A stretch of 64,000 nucleotides of DNA from Portunus trituberculatus (GCF_017591435.1 NC_059290.1:5015225-5079224), one strand, 5' to 3'. Positions 11,597-24,655 are shown, counted from the first letter of the stretch. The notes: a model not told the origin generated them from the sequence alone. Translations and numbers: made by a program.

Positions 11597-11810
11597 AGTT
11601 TTTTGTTATTACACATACTACTATCCATAATTACTAATTATTGCTTAAACCCCCATTCTCACAACAAACTTACACCATGTCTAACAGCTCAAGAAAAAGA
11701 AACGAAAGAAATACTTGAGTGCCCTTTCTTGTTTTCTTTGAGAAGACACCCAGCCTGTTTTCTGCTCCCAGGTACTACCCATCAGGCCAATTCCCTCATT
11801 TGCCTCTTTG
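11597..11810. repeat. DIRS left inverted terminal repeat
   Basis: Reverse-complementary to about 21570-21760 with scattered mismatches and small gaps. The outermost 35 bases also match, reversed, the 21405-21440 part of the internal complementary region. Confidence 0.85.
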
Positions 11811-12299
11811 CTGTCACAGGTCTTTCGTGTTGTCTTCGGCTCAGCCCTTGCATTGGCTAGTTTTTTATTTTTTATTTTTAGCAGCGGTTGGGTTTGCCTT
11901 TTGTCACTCCTTGGTTTGTTTGTCTTCTACAGGGAGATTGTAAGTATGTTATTATGCTACTTAAGTTGTGTGAAATGTTCTCACTCCCGTCACTTACAGA
12001 GGACCCTCATGATGAGTGCTTGTCATGTAGGGTAGTGTTTTGTAGTCTTGCTTCTCATTGTGATTGCTGTAAGGCCTTGTCCCCATGACCAGTTTCTATG
12101 TCTTTTGGAGAATAATAAAGACTGTACTGAGAGCAGGAAGGCTTCTTCTTCCGGTAAGCGTAAGTCTTCCCGTGTCATAGCAGCTGCAAAATCGCATGTG
12201 TAGGATGGAGGAGATGTTGGGCCAACTTTCCCTCTTTCTCTCCTCTTCCCAGGGTTCTTCTTTCTCTGGTTTCCAGACTCCAGCTTCACAGGTAGACGA

Positions 12300-13420
12300 T
12301 TCCCAGTCAGGAACGAGTGGTGCTTTGCAGAGGTAAGGGAAACCTGGATCAGCTGGTGCTGCCGACCCCAAGGTTGAGCTGGTACCGGCGTCTGCTGTTG
12401 ACCCAACCACAACAGGTGGCTTCCATGGCTCAGTTCTTGGGACAGGTAAGGCAGTGCACAGTGCCCTTGGTACTTTTCACACTATTCAAGGGGGTAGGTT
12501 GACGATAGCCATCTGGCTCTGTCATACAGCTCCCTTCCCTGGCAGCCAGGATATTGATGGTGGCATCTGTCGTACGGCTCCCATGCTTGGCGGGCAGCCT
12601 CTTATCCCCTCCCATGGTTTTATTCGCAGTACAGATAAGGAAATGCCTGGTGCTCCTGATACCTTTGGCAGTGTTTACGGTGGTGGGGTTGGCGACAGCC
12701 AACTACTCAGGATATGGAGGTCGGTGTCTGCTATACAGCTGCCATGCCTGCTGGGTGCCAGTCTCCTCCTTTCCAGGATGTCGAGACTGGTGTGCCATAC
12801 GGCTCCCATGCCTGGTGGCCAGCTATCATCCCCTCATGTAGATAAGGTCTAGGTGAGACTATTCCACTTTCTTCAGTGGTGGAGTTTGACCACAGCCATA
12901 CTGCTAAAATGTCTGGTGGCCTTCTCCCTGCCCAGAATATGAGTGTTAGTGTCAGCCACAAGGCTCCCATGCTGGGCGACCAGACTCATATCCCTTGTGT
13001 AGGGGTTGGTGTGTGCCCCTTGGCTCCCATGCCTGGTGGCCATCCTCTTCTTCCAAGTGGTTTGAGCCATGTGGACCCTGGTGTGTCTATGCCAGACAGC
13101 CTTCCACTTATTCAGGAGGCTTCTGTTGAGGTTAGCCAACCAGCTTCTGTGCCTGGTGGCAGTGGAGTGGGCTAGGACCTGTGAGGATGAGGAGGACGTG
13201 CCTTCCAATCAAGAAGGTGTTTCCCCTTTTTTTGCACTTCATATGCCAAGTGAGGGCCTGTCTTCAGATGTCTTCTCCTGAGGCTCCTGCCTCATCCCAG
13301 CTTATGGGTGTAGAAAGGGCACAGGGCTCGGTGTTGCCCCACCAGCCCTCACTTATTCTCCCACAGTTGCTTATGGCTGAAGCTGTCCGTGAGGAAGCCT
13401 AATTCAGGTCCCTGAAGGAG
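12300..13420 (+). pseudogene. DIRS gag-like region with tandem repeats
   Basis: No single frame stays open, but plus-frame fragments repeat the words TAPMPGGQ, APMLGGQP, APMPGGH and ASVPGG. The DNA motif GGCTCCCATGCCTGGTGGCCA recurs at about 12529, 12577, 12738, 12802, 12963 and 13023, with alternating spacings near 48-64 and 161 bases. That is a 220-225 bp higher-order repeat. Its position between the left DIRS end and the RNase H remnant argues for gag; no capsid or zinc-knuckle motif can be read. Multiple stops and frameshifts are present. Confidence 0.5.
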
Positions 13421-13524
13421 CCTAAGCCTTGCTTAGCCAATTTTTCAGTTGTCTAGGAACAGGTATAGCTGGGCCAGGTTTTTTTTACCTGCCTGAGGGG
13501 ATCTCACTGGCTCCTCCTCTGGTT

Positions 13525-13850
13525 ATCCCCTTCGCGCCGGATGTTAAAAAAGCCCGCCTGTATGATATACGGGTGGTAGTGCCGCGCCCGGCGGAAACTC
13601 GTGCAAGCTTGTCATACTTGTCGTCTTTGTGTATTATGCTGCTATTTTTTAGTCACTATATCGCCTTCGAAGAGGAAAGTGGACGCTTCTCTCTTTGGAG
13701 AGAAAGAGAGAGAGAGAGACATTTGTTAATATTTTAGACACAAGCGGGACGCATGTAGCTTATCTTTCGAGAGGAAGAGGGGGAGGGAGGGAAGGGAGAG
13801 GGAAACGAAGAGAGGAGAGATTAGAAAATTTGTTGTTTTTGTATTTGTAA
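13525..13850 (+). mobile_element. piggyBac-like non-autonomous element (family P), left part
   Basis: It begins CCCCTTCGCGCCGGATG and matches 32127-32450 closely, including the CTTGTCATACTTGTCGTCTTT block and the (GA)n run. The second copy has a GAAGGGGTTAA right end. The right part is missing here, replaced by a SINE. Confidence 0.65.
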
Positions 13851-14128
13851 TTCACTGTTTGATCTGCTGCAGTCTCTGACGAGACAGCCAGACGTTACCC
13901 TACGGAACGAGCTCAGAGCTCATTATTTCCGATCTTCGGATAGGCCTCAGACCAGGCACACACCACACACCGGGACAACAAGGTCACAACTCCTCGATTT
14001 ACGTCCCGTACCTACTCACTGCTAGGTGAACAGGGGCTACACACGTGAAAGGAGACACACCCAAATATCTCCACCCGGCTGGGGAATCGAACCCCGGTCC
14101 TCTGGCTTGTGAAGCCAGTGCTCTAACA
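13850..14128 (-). mobile_element. tRNA-derived SINE (family S3, tRNA-Val-like head)
   Basis: On the minus strand the head (about 14128 back to 14060) reads GTTAGAGCACTGGCTTCACA then AGCCAGAGGACCGGGGTTCG. It contains an anticodon-like stem CTGGC/GCCAG around the loop TTCACAA (anticodon CAC) and a B box GGTTCGATTCC. The acceptor stem is not closed, so it is a SINE rather than a tRNA gene. The body includes TTCACCTAGCAGTGAGTAGG. No clear poly-A tail is visible. Confidence 0.7.
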
Positions 14129-14134
14129 CGTGTT

Positions 14135-14756
14135 TGTGTGTGTGTGTGTATTTACCTATTTGTATTTACCTATTTGTGTATTACAGGGCCCGAGCTAAGC
14201 TCTCTGTGTCCTGTCTCCTTGTCCATTCCTGTCATATCTCTCTTTCATCTGATTGACACACACCGCATCAACGACATGGCTGCTCAGTTTGTTCCACTTA
14301 TCAATGCTATGATGCGGGAAACTGTATTTTCTCACGTCATTTAGACAGATGTCTTTTATTAGCTTTTTTCCATGTCCTCGGAGATGATTACTTGTGGTCA
14401 CCTTTATCAACTCTCTATCCAGTATGTCAATCTTGTTCACCAATTTATACATAGTTATCATGTCTCCTCTTGTTCTTCTCTCTTCTAATGTGGTCAGCCC
14501 CAGTTTCCTCAGTCTTTCCTCATAGTCTAACTCCCTGAGTCCTGGTACCATCCTTGTTGCCAGCCTTTGTACTCTTTCTACCTTTTTCACATTTTTCTTC
14601 ATATGCGGTGACCAGACGCATGCTGCATATTCTAGCTGGGGTCTTATTAAGGTACATAATATCTTCATCATTCCTTCATCTAGGTAGTGGAATGCAAGGC
14701 CAATATTTTGAAGCATGTTGTATGTTTTCCAAATATCTTGTTAATGTGTTTCTCCG
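14135..14756 (-). pseudogene. LINE reverse transcriptase C-terminal fragment (CR1-like)
   Basis: Minus-strand ORF from 14716 to 14195. It reads LEYAACVWSPHMKKNVKKVE, RVQRLATRMV, LRKLGLTTLEERRTRGD and YKLVNKID, the region that follows the RT thumb in CR1 elements. A 3' UTR with repeats of AAATAGGTAAATACA ends in a (GT)n/(CA)n run at 14135-14155. The catalytic RT core is missing, a typical 5' truncation. This ORF itself is open for about 170 codons. Confidence 0.85.
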
Positions 14757-14855
14757 GTAATATGCTTTGAAATGTACGGAAACTCGCGTTACGTACAAAA
14801 TCGACTTACGTCATGTTTCAGGAACGTAACTCTGACGTAAACTGAGACCTTACTG
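14757..14855 (+). mobile_element. Right end of a Tigger-like TIR element (family T1)
   Basis: About 99 bases match the right ends of the T1 copies at 16155-16252 and 27335-27433, ending TGAGACCTTACTG followed by TA. Confidence 0.7.
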
Positions 14856-14857
14856 TA

Positions 14858-15029
14858 TATATAAATATAGGTAACTCGATTTACGTGATAGATGCGTTCC
14901 AAGAGGCATCGTGTATATTAAAATTTGTGTAAAACAAACTTAATTTTCATAAGAAACAATAGATAATAGGGGGATGCGGGATGTGGTCAACAAAAATTCG
15001 TACAAAATACTCGTAAATCGAGTTACCTA

Positions 15030-15036
<7 letters not shown>
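14858..15036. mobile_element. Small MITE (family T2), complete
   Basis: About 179 bases with inverted ends ATAGGTAACTCGATTTACG and CGTAAATCGAGTTACCTAT. The left end abuts the T1 fragment and the right end runs into an (AT)n array. A longer relative begins at 16485. Confidence 0.75.
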
Positions 15037-16890
<1,854 letters not shown>

Positions 16891-16984
16891 AAATGAAGGA
16901 CGTTTTGGGGCCATCTTGGTGAATTATAGGCAGATTGAAGAGATTCCATCTGTACTCAGTGCTGGCAGACTGCAAATGAGGCAC

Positions 16985-17112
16985 GAGAAGAGCAGGATCT
17001 GGATCCAAGAAACTTTAACGTCAGAGCAAACTTCTGCCGCAAAATGTCATTGTTTTGTAATGCATAAAGTGAAATCTTACATGGAATACCAAAAAATAAA
17101 GCAGAGACGATA
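16985..17112 (+). repeat. Fragment of foldback family F
   Basis: GATCTGGATCCAAGAAACTTTAAC and the AATGCATAAAGTGAAATCTTACATGG block match 43620-43920. This is an isolated arm piece. Confidence 0.55.
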
Positions 17113-17291
17113 TCAGCCACAGACGAGGCGGAGACACATCCAATCCCCCATGTTCATGGACTCCAAAACTGATGCCACCATCTCCATCTGGAAGGGGCTG
17201 ACCACTAAAAACTTGTTCAAAGCCAAGAGGTTGAACACAGGTCTCCAACCCCCTGTTACTTTGGATACAAGGAAGAGATGGGCATAAAAGC

Positions 17292-17295
<4 letters not shown>
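17113..17295 (-). pseudogene. DIRS reverse transcriptase fragment, inverted
   Basis: The minus frame reads FLVSKVTGGWRPVFNLLALN, KFLVVSPFQMEMVASVLES and MNMGDWM. This is the finger region of DIRS-type reverse transcriptases (K.tGgwRpv..L..LN then E.i.svl..i..gdwm). It is 60 codons long, open, and points against the surrounding DIRS element. The DLKDAYF motif A that should follow is lost at the junction with the foldback fragment at 17112. It may come from the same DIRS copy after rearrangement or from another copy. Confidence 0.7.
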
Positions 17296-17346
<51 letters not shown>

Positions 17347-17350
<4 letters not shown>

Positions 17351-18121
17351 CCGGACTAAAAGGGGAAGGCTTGTCCGGGAATGGCAAATGTCCGGCAATG
17401 GAAAATGTCCGGGGGTCTACCCCCTTGCCGGACTTTACCCTATACAGGTCGAACCCCGCTTTAACGGCACGCGATTTACCGGAATCCCGTGTTTAACGGC
17501 AAAAATTTCCGGTGGGAACATAGTGTTGTCTTTAACGGCATTTTGGCACCTGCACCAGCTGTACCAGGAAGTTGGAAAATAAATCAGACGTTTTTTGTTC
17601 AGAAAAACAAAACTGAGGGAGAAGAAAGAGACTTTGCACCAGATGTGGAAGACAAGAGAAAGAAAAATAAAAGAAAGGCAGGATCAGGAAGAATAGAAGT
17701 AACAGGAGGTGCCGAGGCAAAGGCAAAACCTCCGACGACCATCATCATCATCATCATCATCATACAGCTTGCAGACTTGGGCAACACTCATTCCTCCATC
17801 TATTTTACGTAAAAGTTCCAGTTTTTGCGACACAGAAAGGTGCACAGGTTTAGCTGTACGCTTGGTTACTTTCTTTGGTGGGTTTTTGGGTGGCATCGTT
17901 GTGAAGAAGAGGTGTATCCACGACAAGCACGTAAGCACAACACTCGTGTGACGCGGCAGACTTGTTTTCTATAGTGCCCGATTTGCGAACTTTGTCTGGC
18001 GCGGTAGTTTGAAATCGACTTGTCCCGGACTTTTTTTTTTTTTTTTTTTTTTTCCCACAGACTCTTGTCCAGCAAATCCGAAATCCGGCAAATGGAGGTC
18101 CGGCAAATCGAGGGTTGAGTG
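17347..18121. mobile_element. pogo/Tigger-like element (family T3), copy 1
   Basis: The right end reads GGCAAATCGAGGGTTGAGTG then TA; the left end has lost the outer 13 bases and abuts (AT)n. Three copies of this family are in the window. A minus-strand ORF start near 17895 reads MPPKNPPKKVTKRTAKPVHL then SVSQKLELLRKIDGG, a CENP-B/pogo N-terminal helix-turn-helix, followed by a short (ATC)n run that replaces the rest. A poly-T run lies at 18029-18053. Confidence 0.75.
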
Positions 18122-18135
18122 TATATATATATATA

Positions 18136-19045
18136 CAGGCAACCTCTGCTTAACGAAGGGGTTACGTTCCTAAAAAAAAACCTTCGTTAAGCGAATCTTT
18201 ATTAAGCGAACCAATTGTAACAAGTTTAACCCCAGACTTGAACTTCCATTGAGAGTAAACGAAGCGAGAATGCTTCATAGTACAGTGAAAGGTTTAATGA
18301 AAGTAAAAATTATGAAATGAAACATTCAAGTCATTATGATGTACACTAATGTATGTATGTACGTAACTTTATAATGTTGATGATCTTAAATTTATGAAGG
18401 GAGGGAGAGTGGAGTGGGAAAGACACTAACCGGCAATCTGTGGAATGTAAACAAAGGGCACATTATTGTATCACATACAAAACTTATGTACCACATTTCC
18501 ACAAGGCTTTCCATTTTATCCATTGTAGAGTCACGAGTTCAGGTGGTTCTTTTAGCTTGCAAGGAAGATATGGTCTCACCAGCCTTCTTAATAGAGTCTG
18601 CTGACTTGAAAATAGTAGAGACAGTAGATGGAGTCAAGATGGTAGCGAGCAATGCTATTAGTTTTCTCACCTCTCGTGTCTGTGAATAATATCCAGCTTC
18701 ACTTCAAAGTAAGAGATTTCCTGGTCTTCTTAGCAACACTAGGCGACATTGCAAGGCATTTTGGTGGCAAGTTGAGCGAGGGAAGATGAGCTGCTGGTGA
18801 CGCTGTTATTGTTTTGAACAAGGGGAGTGAGTGGTGCAAGTGTTATCCACGAGAGGTGCTGGTGTATTCAAAAAGCCTGTCGGCTTGCGTGATACGGCGG
18901 TGCTTTCAAACTTGAAAAAAATTACCTGGATAAAACTTCGTTAAAGCGAGTTTGGTGTTCATTAAACAAGCAGATGGTAGTAAAATGAAATCTTCGTTGT
19001 AGCAAAATTTCGTTGTGTGAACCTTCGTTAAGCGGGGGTTGCCTG
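18136..19045. mobile_element. Tigger-like element (family T4), complete, TA-flanked
   Basis: 910 bases with TIRs CAGGCAACCTCTGCTTAACG and CGTTAAGCGGGGGTTGCCTG, flanked by TA on both sides. On the minus strand near 18750-18450 a decayed transposase start can be read over two frames: KSLTL..KLDIIHRHERGEK, then TPSTVSTIFKSADSIKKAG, then MDKMESLVEMW. This is the Tigger CENP-B-type N-terminus. No catalytic DDE part is present, so the element is non-autonomous. Confidence 0.8.
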
Positions 19046-19049
19046 TATA

Positions 19050-19662
19050 TATATGCATTTTCTTGCTTTTGCCACAAAGGCAACAACTGCTATGGCTTGC
19101 TTTTTTGTTGTTGGTGTTAAGGCCGCGAATATCTGTGGAGCCTTATGAGCCCTGGGGTACTCCTGTGTGGGTATCACAGGCGTGGTAGCTGGCTGGTCTT
19201 CCTCAAGAAGGTATAGGTAAGGCGAAGGACAGCAGGTTGCCATGAGGGATGGACATGGACACCTGAGACTGCCAGGAGGGTGGGTAGGTCGAATGATGTG
19301 ATAGCCAGGGCAGAGAGCCATGAGTGTGGTGTAGTGTGGTGGGTGTGGAAGCGTGGGCAGTGAAGCAGAAAATGTTTGATGGTCTCAGAGGTAGTCCTAC
19401 ACCAAGGACAGAAGTGGTCATGAGACAGTCGTAGGTGGTGCAAGTGAGCACTGAGCTTGGTGTGGCCCAGGCGGAGGCGGGTAATGGCTGCTGTGGCTTG
19501 CGTTCCTTCCCGTGACTGACTGACTGTTTGAATCTTGTAACAGCACTCGTCCTCTCCTGCAGATGGACCACCCCATCCCTATCCCCTTCACTACCTGTGT
19601 TCTGCCCGCCATCTGTTGCGGGCTGCACTCCCTAATAAATTTCTCCAGCCCTCCCACTGAAC
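19050..19662 (-). pseudogene. LINE C-terminal region with zinc knuckle (source type of the T1 capture)
   Basis: The minus strand reads HLHRLRLSHDHFCPWCRTTS, ETIKHFLLHCPRF (CxxC...H...C), then SALAITSFDLPTLLAVSG. This is the end of a LINE ORF2. A further upstream part up to 19660 gives fragments in shifted frames. The same protein stretch, more decayed, is embedded in both T1 transposons. The LINE itself has no RT core here. Confidence 0.75.
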
Positions 19663-20137
19663 TTGTATATCCTCCCTAGAATCCTTGGAGTGGACCCTAC
19701 ACCCAGTAGTGTGCCGGCAGATCTTCCAGGTTTGGGGTGCGCCACAGGTGGATCTGTTTGCCACTGCCTTAAATCACCAGTTTCCTTTGTATGTATCTCC
19801 CCTGCCAGACCCAGGAGCTTGGAAAGAGGATGTGTTTACCTCTCTATAATCTGTGTACCTTTCCTCCCTTCTCTCTGATTCATCAGGTGCTGGTTTGGAT
19901 CAGAGGGTGCACTTGTGTTCATGTGACTCTGATTTCCCCGCGGTAGCATCAGGCAGACTTGTTTCCTCTGTTTCTGAGTCTGCTTGTGGACTATCCTTGA
20001 GTGTTGCCTTCATGGGCCTTTCTGCTCTACCAGCCTTATCGCCACCTTTCACTAATCTCCAGGGGCACTTCATCTTCTCCTGTGAAGACTTTCCAGCATC
20101 TCTTCCGAAAGAGAGGCTTTATGTAGAAGGCTGCTAG
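19663..20137 (+). pseudogene. DIRS RNase H region, C-terminal part
   Basis: Across two frames the plus strand reads VCRQIFQVWGAPQVDLFATA, NHQFPLYVSPLPDP and GAWKEDVF. This is the conserved DIRS RNase H end (WG.P.vDLFAt..N..lp.fvsp.pdp.A...D). The start is cut by the insertion block at 13521-19662. A TAA near 19850 and a frameshift break it. Confidence 0.75.
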
Positions 20138-20141
20138 ATAT

Positions 20142-21292
20142 ATGGCCCGTCTGGTCAGACAGTCCTCTGCCAGAGTTTATCAGGCAAAGTGGTCTGTCTT
20201 ATGTGGCTGGTGTGAGGCGAGGGGTTGTCATCCTCTCTCAGCCTCTGTGATGGACTTAGTGGACTTTATTTTTATTTTAGAAGACACAAAGCACTTGTCC
20301 TTGCCATCCATTAGGGGGTTTCGTTCAGCTTTGGCCCCTGTTTTCTGGCAGGCTGGGTTGGATATCTCACAAGATTTGGATCTGTCAGTTCTGTCTTTGG
20401 TATTTGCCATGTCAGTTCCTCCCTGTTCACCACGCTTTCCTGTGTGGGATTTGTCCTTAGTTTTACGTTCATTAATGAAGTCCCCTTATGAGCCTCTTTG
20501 TTTAACTTCCTTGAGGGACGTTGCACTTAAATCTTTTCTTTTGGCTTTAGCGTCTGCTCATGAAATTAACGAACTGCATGGGCTTTCAGTGGAAGTTCAT
20601 CACTCTAAGGTTTGGTCTTCTATGATTTTTTCTTTAGCCCTGATTTTCTAACAAAGACTCAACTTCCAGGTGATGAATCTCAGTCCAACTTCACCATTCC
20701 TACTCTTATGGGGTATGTTGGTGACTCCAAAGGGGACAGGCTTTTATGCCCAGTCAGAACCGTCAGGGAGTACTTTTGTAGGACCAGGGATTGCCATCCT
20801 AGATGCTCCCACCTTCTTGTGACTGTTACTGAGCCTTGGTGTGTAGTGCACCCTCATACTATTTTTCACTGGATATGTCAGGTTATCCAGCGCGCACACC
20901 ATGTTTCTGAGGAGGACATGCGCTTGGTTCGGGTGAAGGCACATGAAGTTAGAGCAATGGCGACAAGTGCCTTGTTCAAGAAGATTCGGAGTATTCCTGC
21001 CATTCTTTGGGCAGGAACCTGGAAGACTATGTCCACTTTTACTTCTTTTTATCTTAGGGATATTACTCATCGGTATTTGGATACCTTTTCTGTGGTCCCT
21101 GTTGTGTCAGCTCTCAGGGTAATTCAATCATTTTTCTTTTGGGTTCCTTATACATACAGTTCTATGTATTGTCCTCAGTGGAGTTCTGAGTCATTGGACC
21201 TTTTTCGTGGGAAGATTTGTGATGCTCCTCTCATTCTGTGGTTTTGTCCCTCTCTCATGGGATACAAGTGCTGCACCCCCCTCAGGATATAA
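20142..21292 (+). pseudogene. DIRS tyrosine recombinase
   Basis: A core-binding-like N-terminus (SARVYQAKWSVLCGWCEARG) is followed by the catalytic domain: TSLRDVALKSFLLALASAHE, VRVKAHEVRAMATS (HxxR box) and GTWKTMSTFTSFYLRD with the nucleophilic tyrosine. The family integrates circular DIRS DNA by tyrosine recombination. The first catalytic arginine expected in ALASxxR.sEl appears as histidine or isoleucine (AHEINEL), and a one-base frameshift near 20630 splits the ORF. It is therefore inactive. The order RNase H then recombinase matches DIRS-like elements. Confidence 0.85.
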
Positions 21293-21399
21293 CCTCTGCC
21301 TTGTAAGTTTTAGGTTTGTAAGGGTGTGTGTCTTGAGTAGTGAAAGTTGTGTTTAGGAGTGAGGTCATCCTCCCTCCTATACTTGGGATTCAGTACTTA

Positions 21400-21510
21400 A
21401 ACAATAATTAATAATTATGGGTAGTAGTATGTGTAAAAACAAATAGGATTTTTTTTTATGTAAAACTCATTTTTATCTACATCCTTGCCTATAATTATTA
21501 ATTATAATTG
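21400..21510. repeat. DIRS internal complementary region
   Basis: 21433-21500 is the reverse complement of the extreme right end (about 21719-21779), and 21405-21436 is the reverse complement of the extreme left end (about 11600-11640). This arrangement is the template for closing circular DIRS DNA. Confidence 0.8.
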
Positions 21511-21564
21511 AGTTTCCCTTCCTCCCTCCCCTTTATGACCTTTTAGGCTAGAGGCTAATGAGGG

Positions 21565-21778
21565 AATTGGCGTGATGGGTGGTACCTGGGAGTAGAAAAT
21601 GGGCTGGGTGTCTTCTCAAAGAAAACGAGAAAGAGCACTCAAGTATTTCTTTTGTTTCTTTAACTTGAGCTGTTAGATATGGTGTAAGTTTGCTGTGAAA
21701 ATGGGGGTTTAAGCAGTAGTTAATAATTATGGGTAAGTATGTAGATAAAAATGGATTTTACATAAAAAAATCCTATTT
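21565..21778. repeat. DIRS right inverted terminal repeat
   Basis: Partner of 11597-11810. It ends near TCCTATTTTA at 21780. Confidence 0.85.
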
Positions 21779-22076
21779 TACTCAAAAATGAGCCATTCTT
21801 AGATACACTGCAGCAAGCTATTAATGGGTGGTGCTGGCTACTATTGTAGTGACTATGGCTCAGGGAACCAAGAGATTATTATAGCAATGACCTTCCATCC
21901 TGATTTCTGTGGGTATTTGAAAGTAACTGCGACAATCTTAAAGTCTCACATGGGAGCTGTTTCTAGTGGCATATCATAGCCCTGAGCATTGCTTTAAACA
22001 TAAGGGAGGAAGACTATGTCCTTCCATACCCTAGACCCAGTCATTTATTTATTTATTTTGTTGTACATTTTTGCAG

Positions 22077-22190
22077 GACCATCTGTCACATCTAATCTGT
22101 GTGTTGGAGTATAACCTGAACAACATGGGGGTTGACAGAAAGTGGTTCTTTGGCACGCTCAAGGACCATGCACGGCTGTTCAACCATGAG
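22077..22190 (+). CDS. Host gene exon 2 (LRR-like protein)
   Basis: 114 bases (38 codons), bounded by a TTTTTGCAG acceptor and a GTCAGT donor, phase 0 at both ends. It encodes DHLSHLICVLEYNLNNMGVD then KWFFGTLKDHARLFNHE. The sequence is open, with no repeat match in the window, and joins in frame to the exons on both sides. It carries no recognisable catalytic motif; leucine spacing fits a helical LRR flank. Confidence 0.75.
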
Positions 22191-22569
22191 GTCAGTTCAT
22201 AGTAATTCTTCTTCCTTCTATGGTAGTAAAGATAAATGCTGGCATATATTCAGTGAATAGTAAAACACACTTTTCTCACTATAACCACAAATTCACCAGT
22301 CATTGTTCAAAGGGCAAGGTAATGCTGTATTCCCTTTGTAACCAGGAATTTACCTACCATGGTTCAAAGAAGAGATATATGATATTTATTTTCTTTTTAG
22401 CTATGAAATCACCCACCATGGTTCAATGAATAGGGAAAACATTATTTTCTAACCATGAATTAACCACAGCATTGTCTTTTTTTTATGAAGGGGGATGGGT
22501 GGAAGCATTGGTTAATGGCAATAAAAATCAATACAAAAAATTATCCACTGCCAGTCATTAAAGCAAAGA
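22191..22569 (+). other. Intron 2, unique-looking start
   Basis: About 380 bases with a loose threefold repetition of an ACCATGGTTCAA-like word near 22290-22440 (CACCAGTCATTGTTCAA, TACCATGGTTCAAAG, CACCATGGTTCAATG). Otherwise nothing is recognised. Confidence 0.5.
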
Positions 22570-22888
22570 TTTTTTTTTTTTATAATGTTATGGCCTATAG
22601 TGCCTGTAGGCATACTTGAAGAGTATATGTGGGAAGCATTATTCAGCTTCTGCCCATTAGTGGCGCAGGCAATTTTATTTATAGTGGTACCCATATTAGG
22701 GCTCATATCACCACCCAAGTGCATTTTTTATGTAACCACCTAGGACCTGGGTATCATGGTGACATGTAGGTAACTTTAAAGCACTCGACAAATGGCATAG
22801 CTTCAAAGCAGTATGTGGTGGGATTCGAACCTACGCGTGGACGTCTTCCCAATCCCACGCTCACCACCTTATCCATTACGCCACTGTG
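22570..22888 (-). mobile_element. tRNA-derived SINE (family S1), full-length copy
   Basis: On the minus strand it starts GTGGCGTAATGGATAAGG (A box), has GGTTCGAATCCCACCAC (B box), a 240-base body and an A tail (plus-strand T run 22570-22580). It lacks the S2 insertion of the 10033-10596 copy and so serves as the empty-site reference. Confidence 0.8.
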
Positions 22889-24655
22889 TAAAACATCCAA
22901 TATTACATGCGGAGGTGTCTCAAAATCTCTCTAGAAAGAATGTAAGTGATAGTAGGTAGGAGGAAATATATTAATAAATAGGGAGTTTCAGAGTTTGCCC
23001 GTAAAATGGTCGAAAACTTTCACATTAGGTAAGTGAATAACAAAGGTGAAAGAAAAGATAAAGCTTTGTTGTGAAAGATGATCAACACTGTCTTATCCCT
23101 TCCATGATCAGTGTGGATACCAATCCCTTTTTTCCTTACTGGATTTTTTTTTTTTTTTTTTTTTTTTTTGTACTTCTAATTTCATAGCGGTAGCTTATAT
23201 GCATTCTTACATCTTTATTTAATTATTACAAGAAGCTGAGGCATTTGGCATAGTAGGGAAGGAGATTTTGGAGGGAAGGGACAGGAAGAGGATCTCACTT
23301 TTCATAGCAGAAGCTGAGAAGATGAAATCAAGGAAAAGAAAAATTTGAAAAATACATGAGGAGGAGAACAGAAAAGCAGAGGGAGAAATGTACATACTTG
23401 GAGGCACTGATCTTGATGAGGATAAAAAAAAATTGTTTCATAGAGAATAAGGAAAGTGCCTCCTGATGGTTAAAATTTATCATAATTTTATTAAATAATA
23501 TTCTTAGGATACCCATCAGTGAGCTAATTCTACCGGCAACAGCACAAAGAATCAGAGTCAGGAATTTTGACAGTGTCACCACAAGGTAAATAGCTCCTGA
23601 AATGAAGTGCTAAATATGGAAATGATTAAATAATTCTTTGTGTGCAGTTTCTCAATAGATCAACACACAATATATAATTAATCTACTAATTTTGATAAAC
23701 ACATAGCTTGGGTTGTAAACTTTTAAAATTTTAAAGAGCCTTATTTTAAAACATGATTTTTCTAGATATAAAAAAAACTGTATAAAATCAACCATTATAC
23801 ATCCTCCCTTGAAACTTGGTGTACTTATTGACTGGGATTGGGGTAACATTTTTTGAAACCAGTTTTTCCCTAAAGTGATTAGAAAGTTTTTAAATGAAGC
23901 AAAAATAACAGCTTTTCATGCTGCTTTGATGACATCATGAATGCAAAAACTTTAAAAATCATATCTCATAACGTATGAAGAAATTGAAAAAAAAGCTTTC
24001 TCTACGTTTCTCTAGGCATCTTTCAAGTATGTCCATGTTAAATCATTTAAAGAAATTATTATAAAAGGCCTGTACAACATTTGAATGCAACTCTGTGCAT
24101 GATGTCATGAAGTCATGACGTCATAGATTGAATTTAGTATGCCTTTAGACTACAAAATCCTTGTAAGGATGGCCACTGTTCATTGCCTAACATTATTAGG
24201 TCTCTGGGATGCAGAAAATGTGAAAATGTCTATGCAGAATAACGGTTTGGTTGCCAATAGACAATCTCACTATCAGACTTTGATTTTTAATCTATGAAAG
24301 TAAACTCATTTATGGGGTCTTCATATATTTATGGTTTCTTGTAGTCTACCGCCTAGCATTGAAGAAAAAAATTTACAGTGGTGCCTTGCGATAAAAGACA
24401 CTTCGGGGGTGACGGGGTGTCTGTTACTGCAAATTGTCAGCTACTGAGAGCAGTTTGTCTGTGATACCCTAAATACCCCCCCTCCCACCCTCATTTTTCT
24501 CCTTTTCAATAATTTATTCTCTTGTAATGAAAATAAATATTTTGAATATTTAAACCACCTTATTCAATGCTCAATGCTGAAATGTGAGAGTTAATTATTA
24601 AGTAAGAAGTATACAGTTATAAAAATTTGTCTTACTAAGAATAAATGAATTCAAA
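22889..24655. other. Intron 2, no gene recognised
   Basis: AT-rich DNA with poly-T at about 23146-23169 and a CRE-like palindromic patch (ATGATGTCATGAAGTCATGA) near 24101. A possible TIR-like start CAGTGGTGCCTTGCGATAAA lies near 24377 without a partner. No ORF that I can support. Confidence 0.45.

Noticed and set aside
14050..14128. A possible tRNA-Val gene on the minus strand
   Set aside because: Anticodon and T arms look right but the acceptor stem does not close and a SINE body follows.
24095..24130. CRE-like palindromes as a regulatory site
   Set aside because: Deep intronic, isolated and AT-rich surroundings; no support for a promoter.
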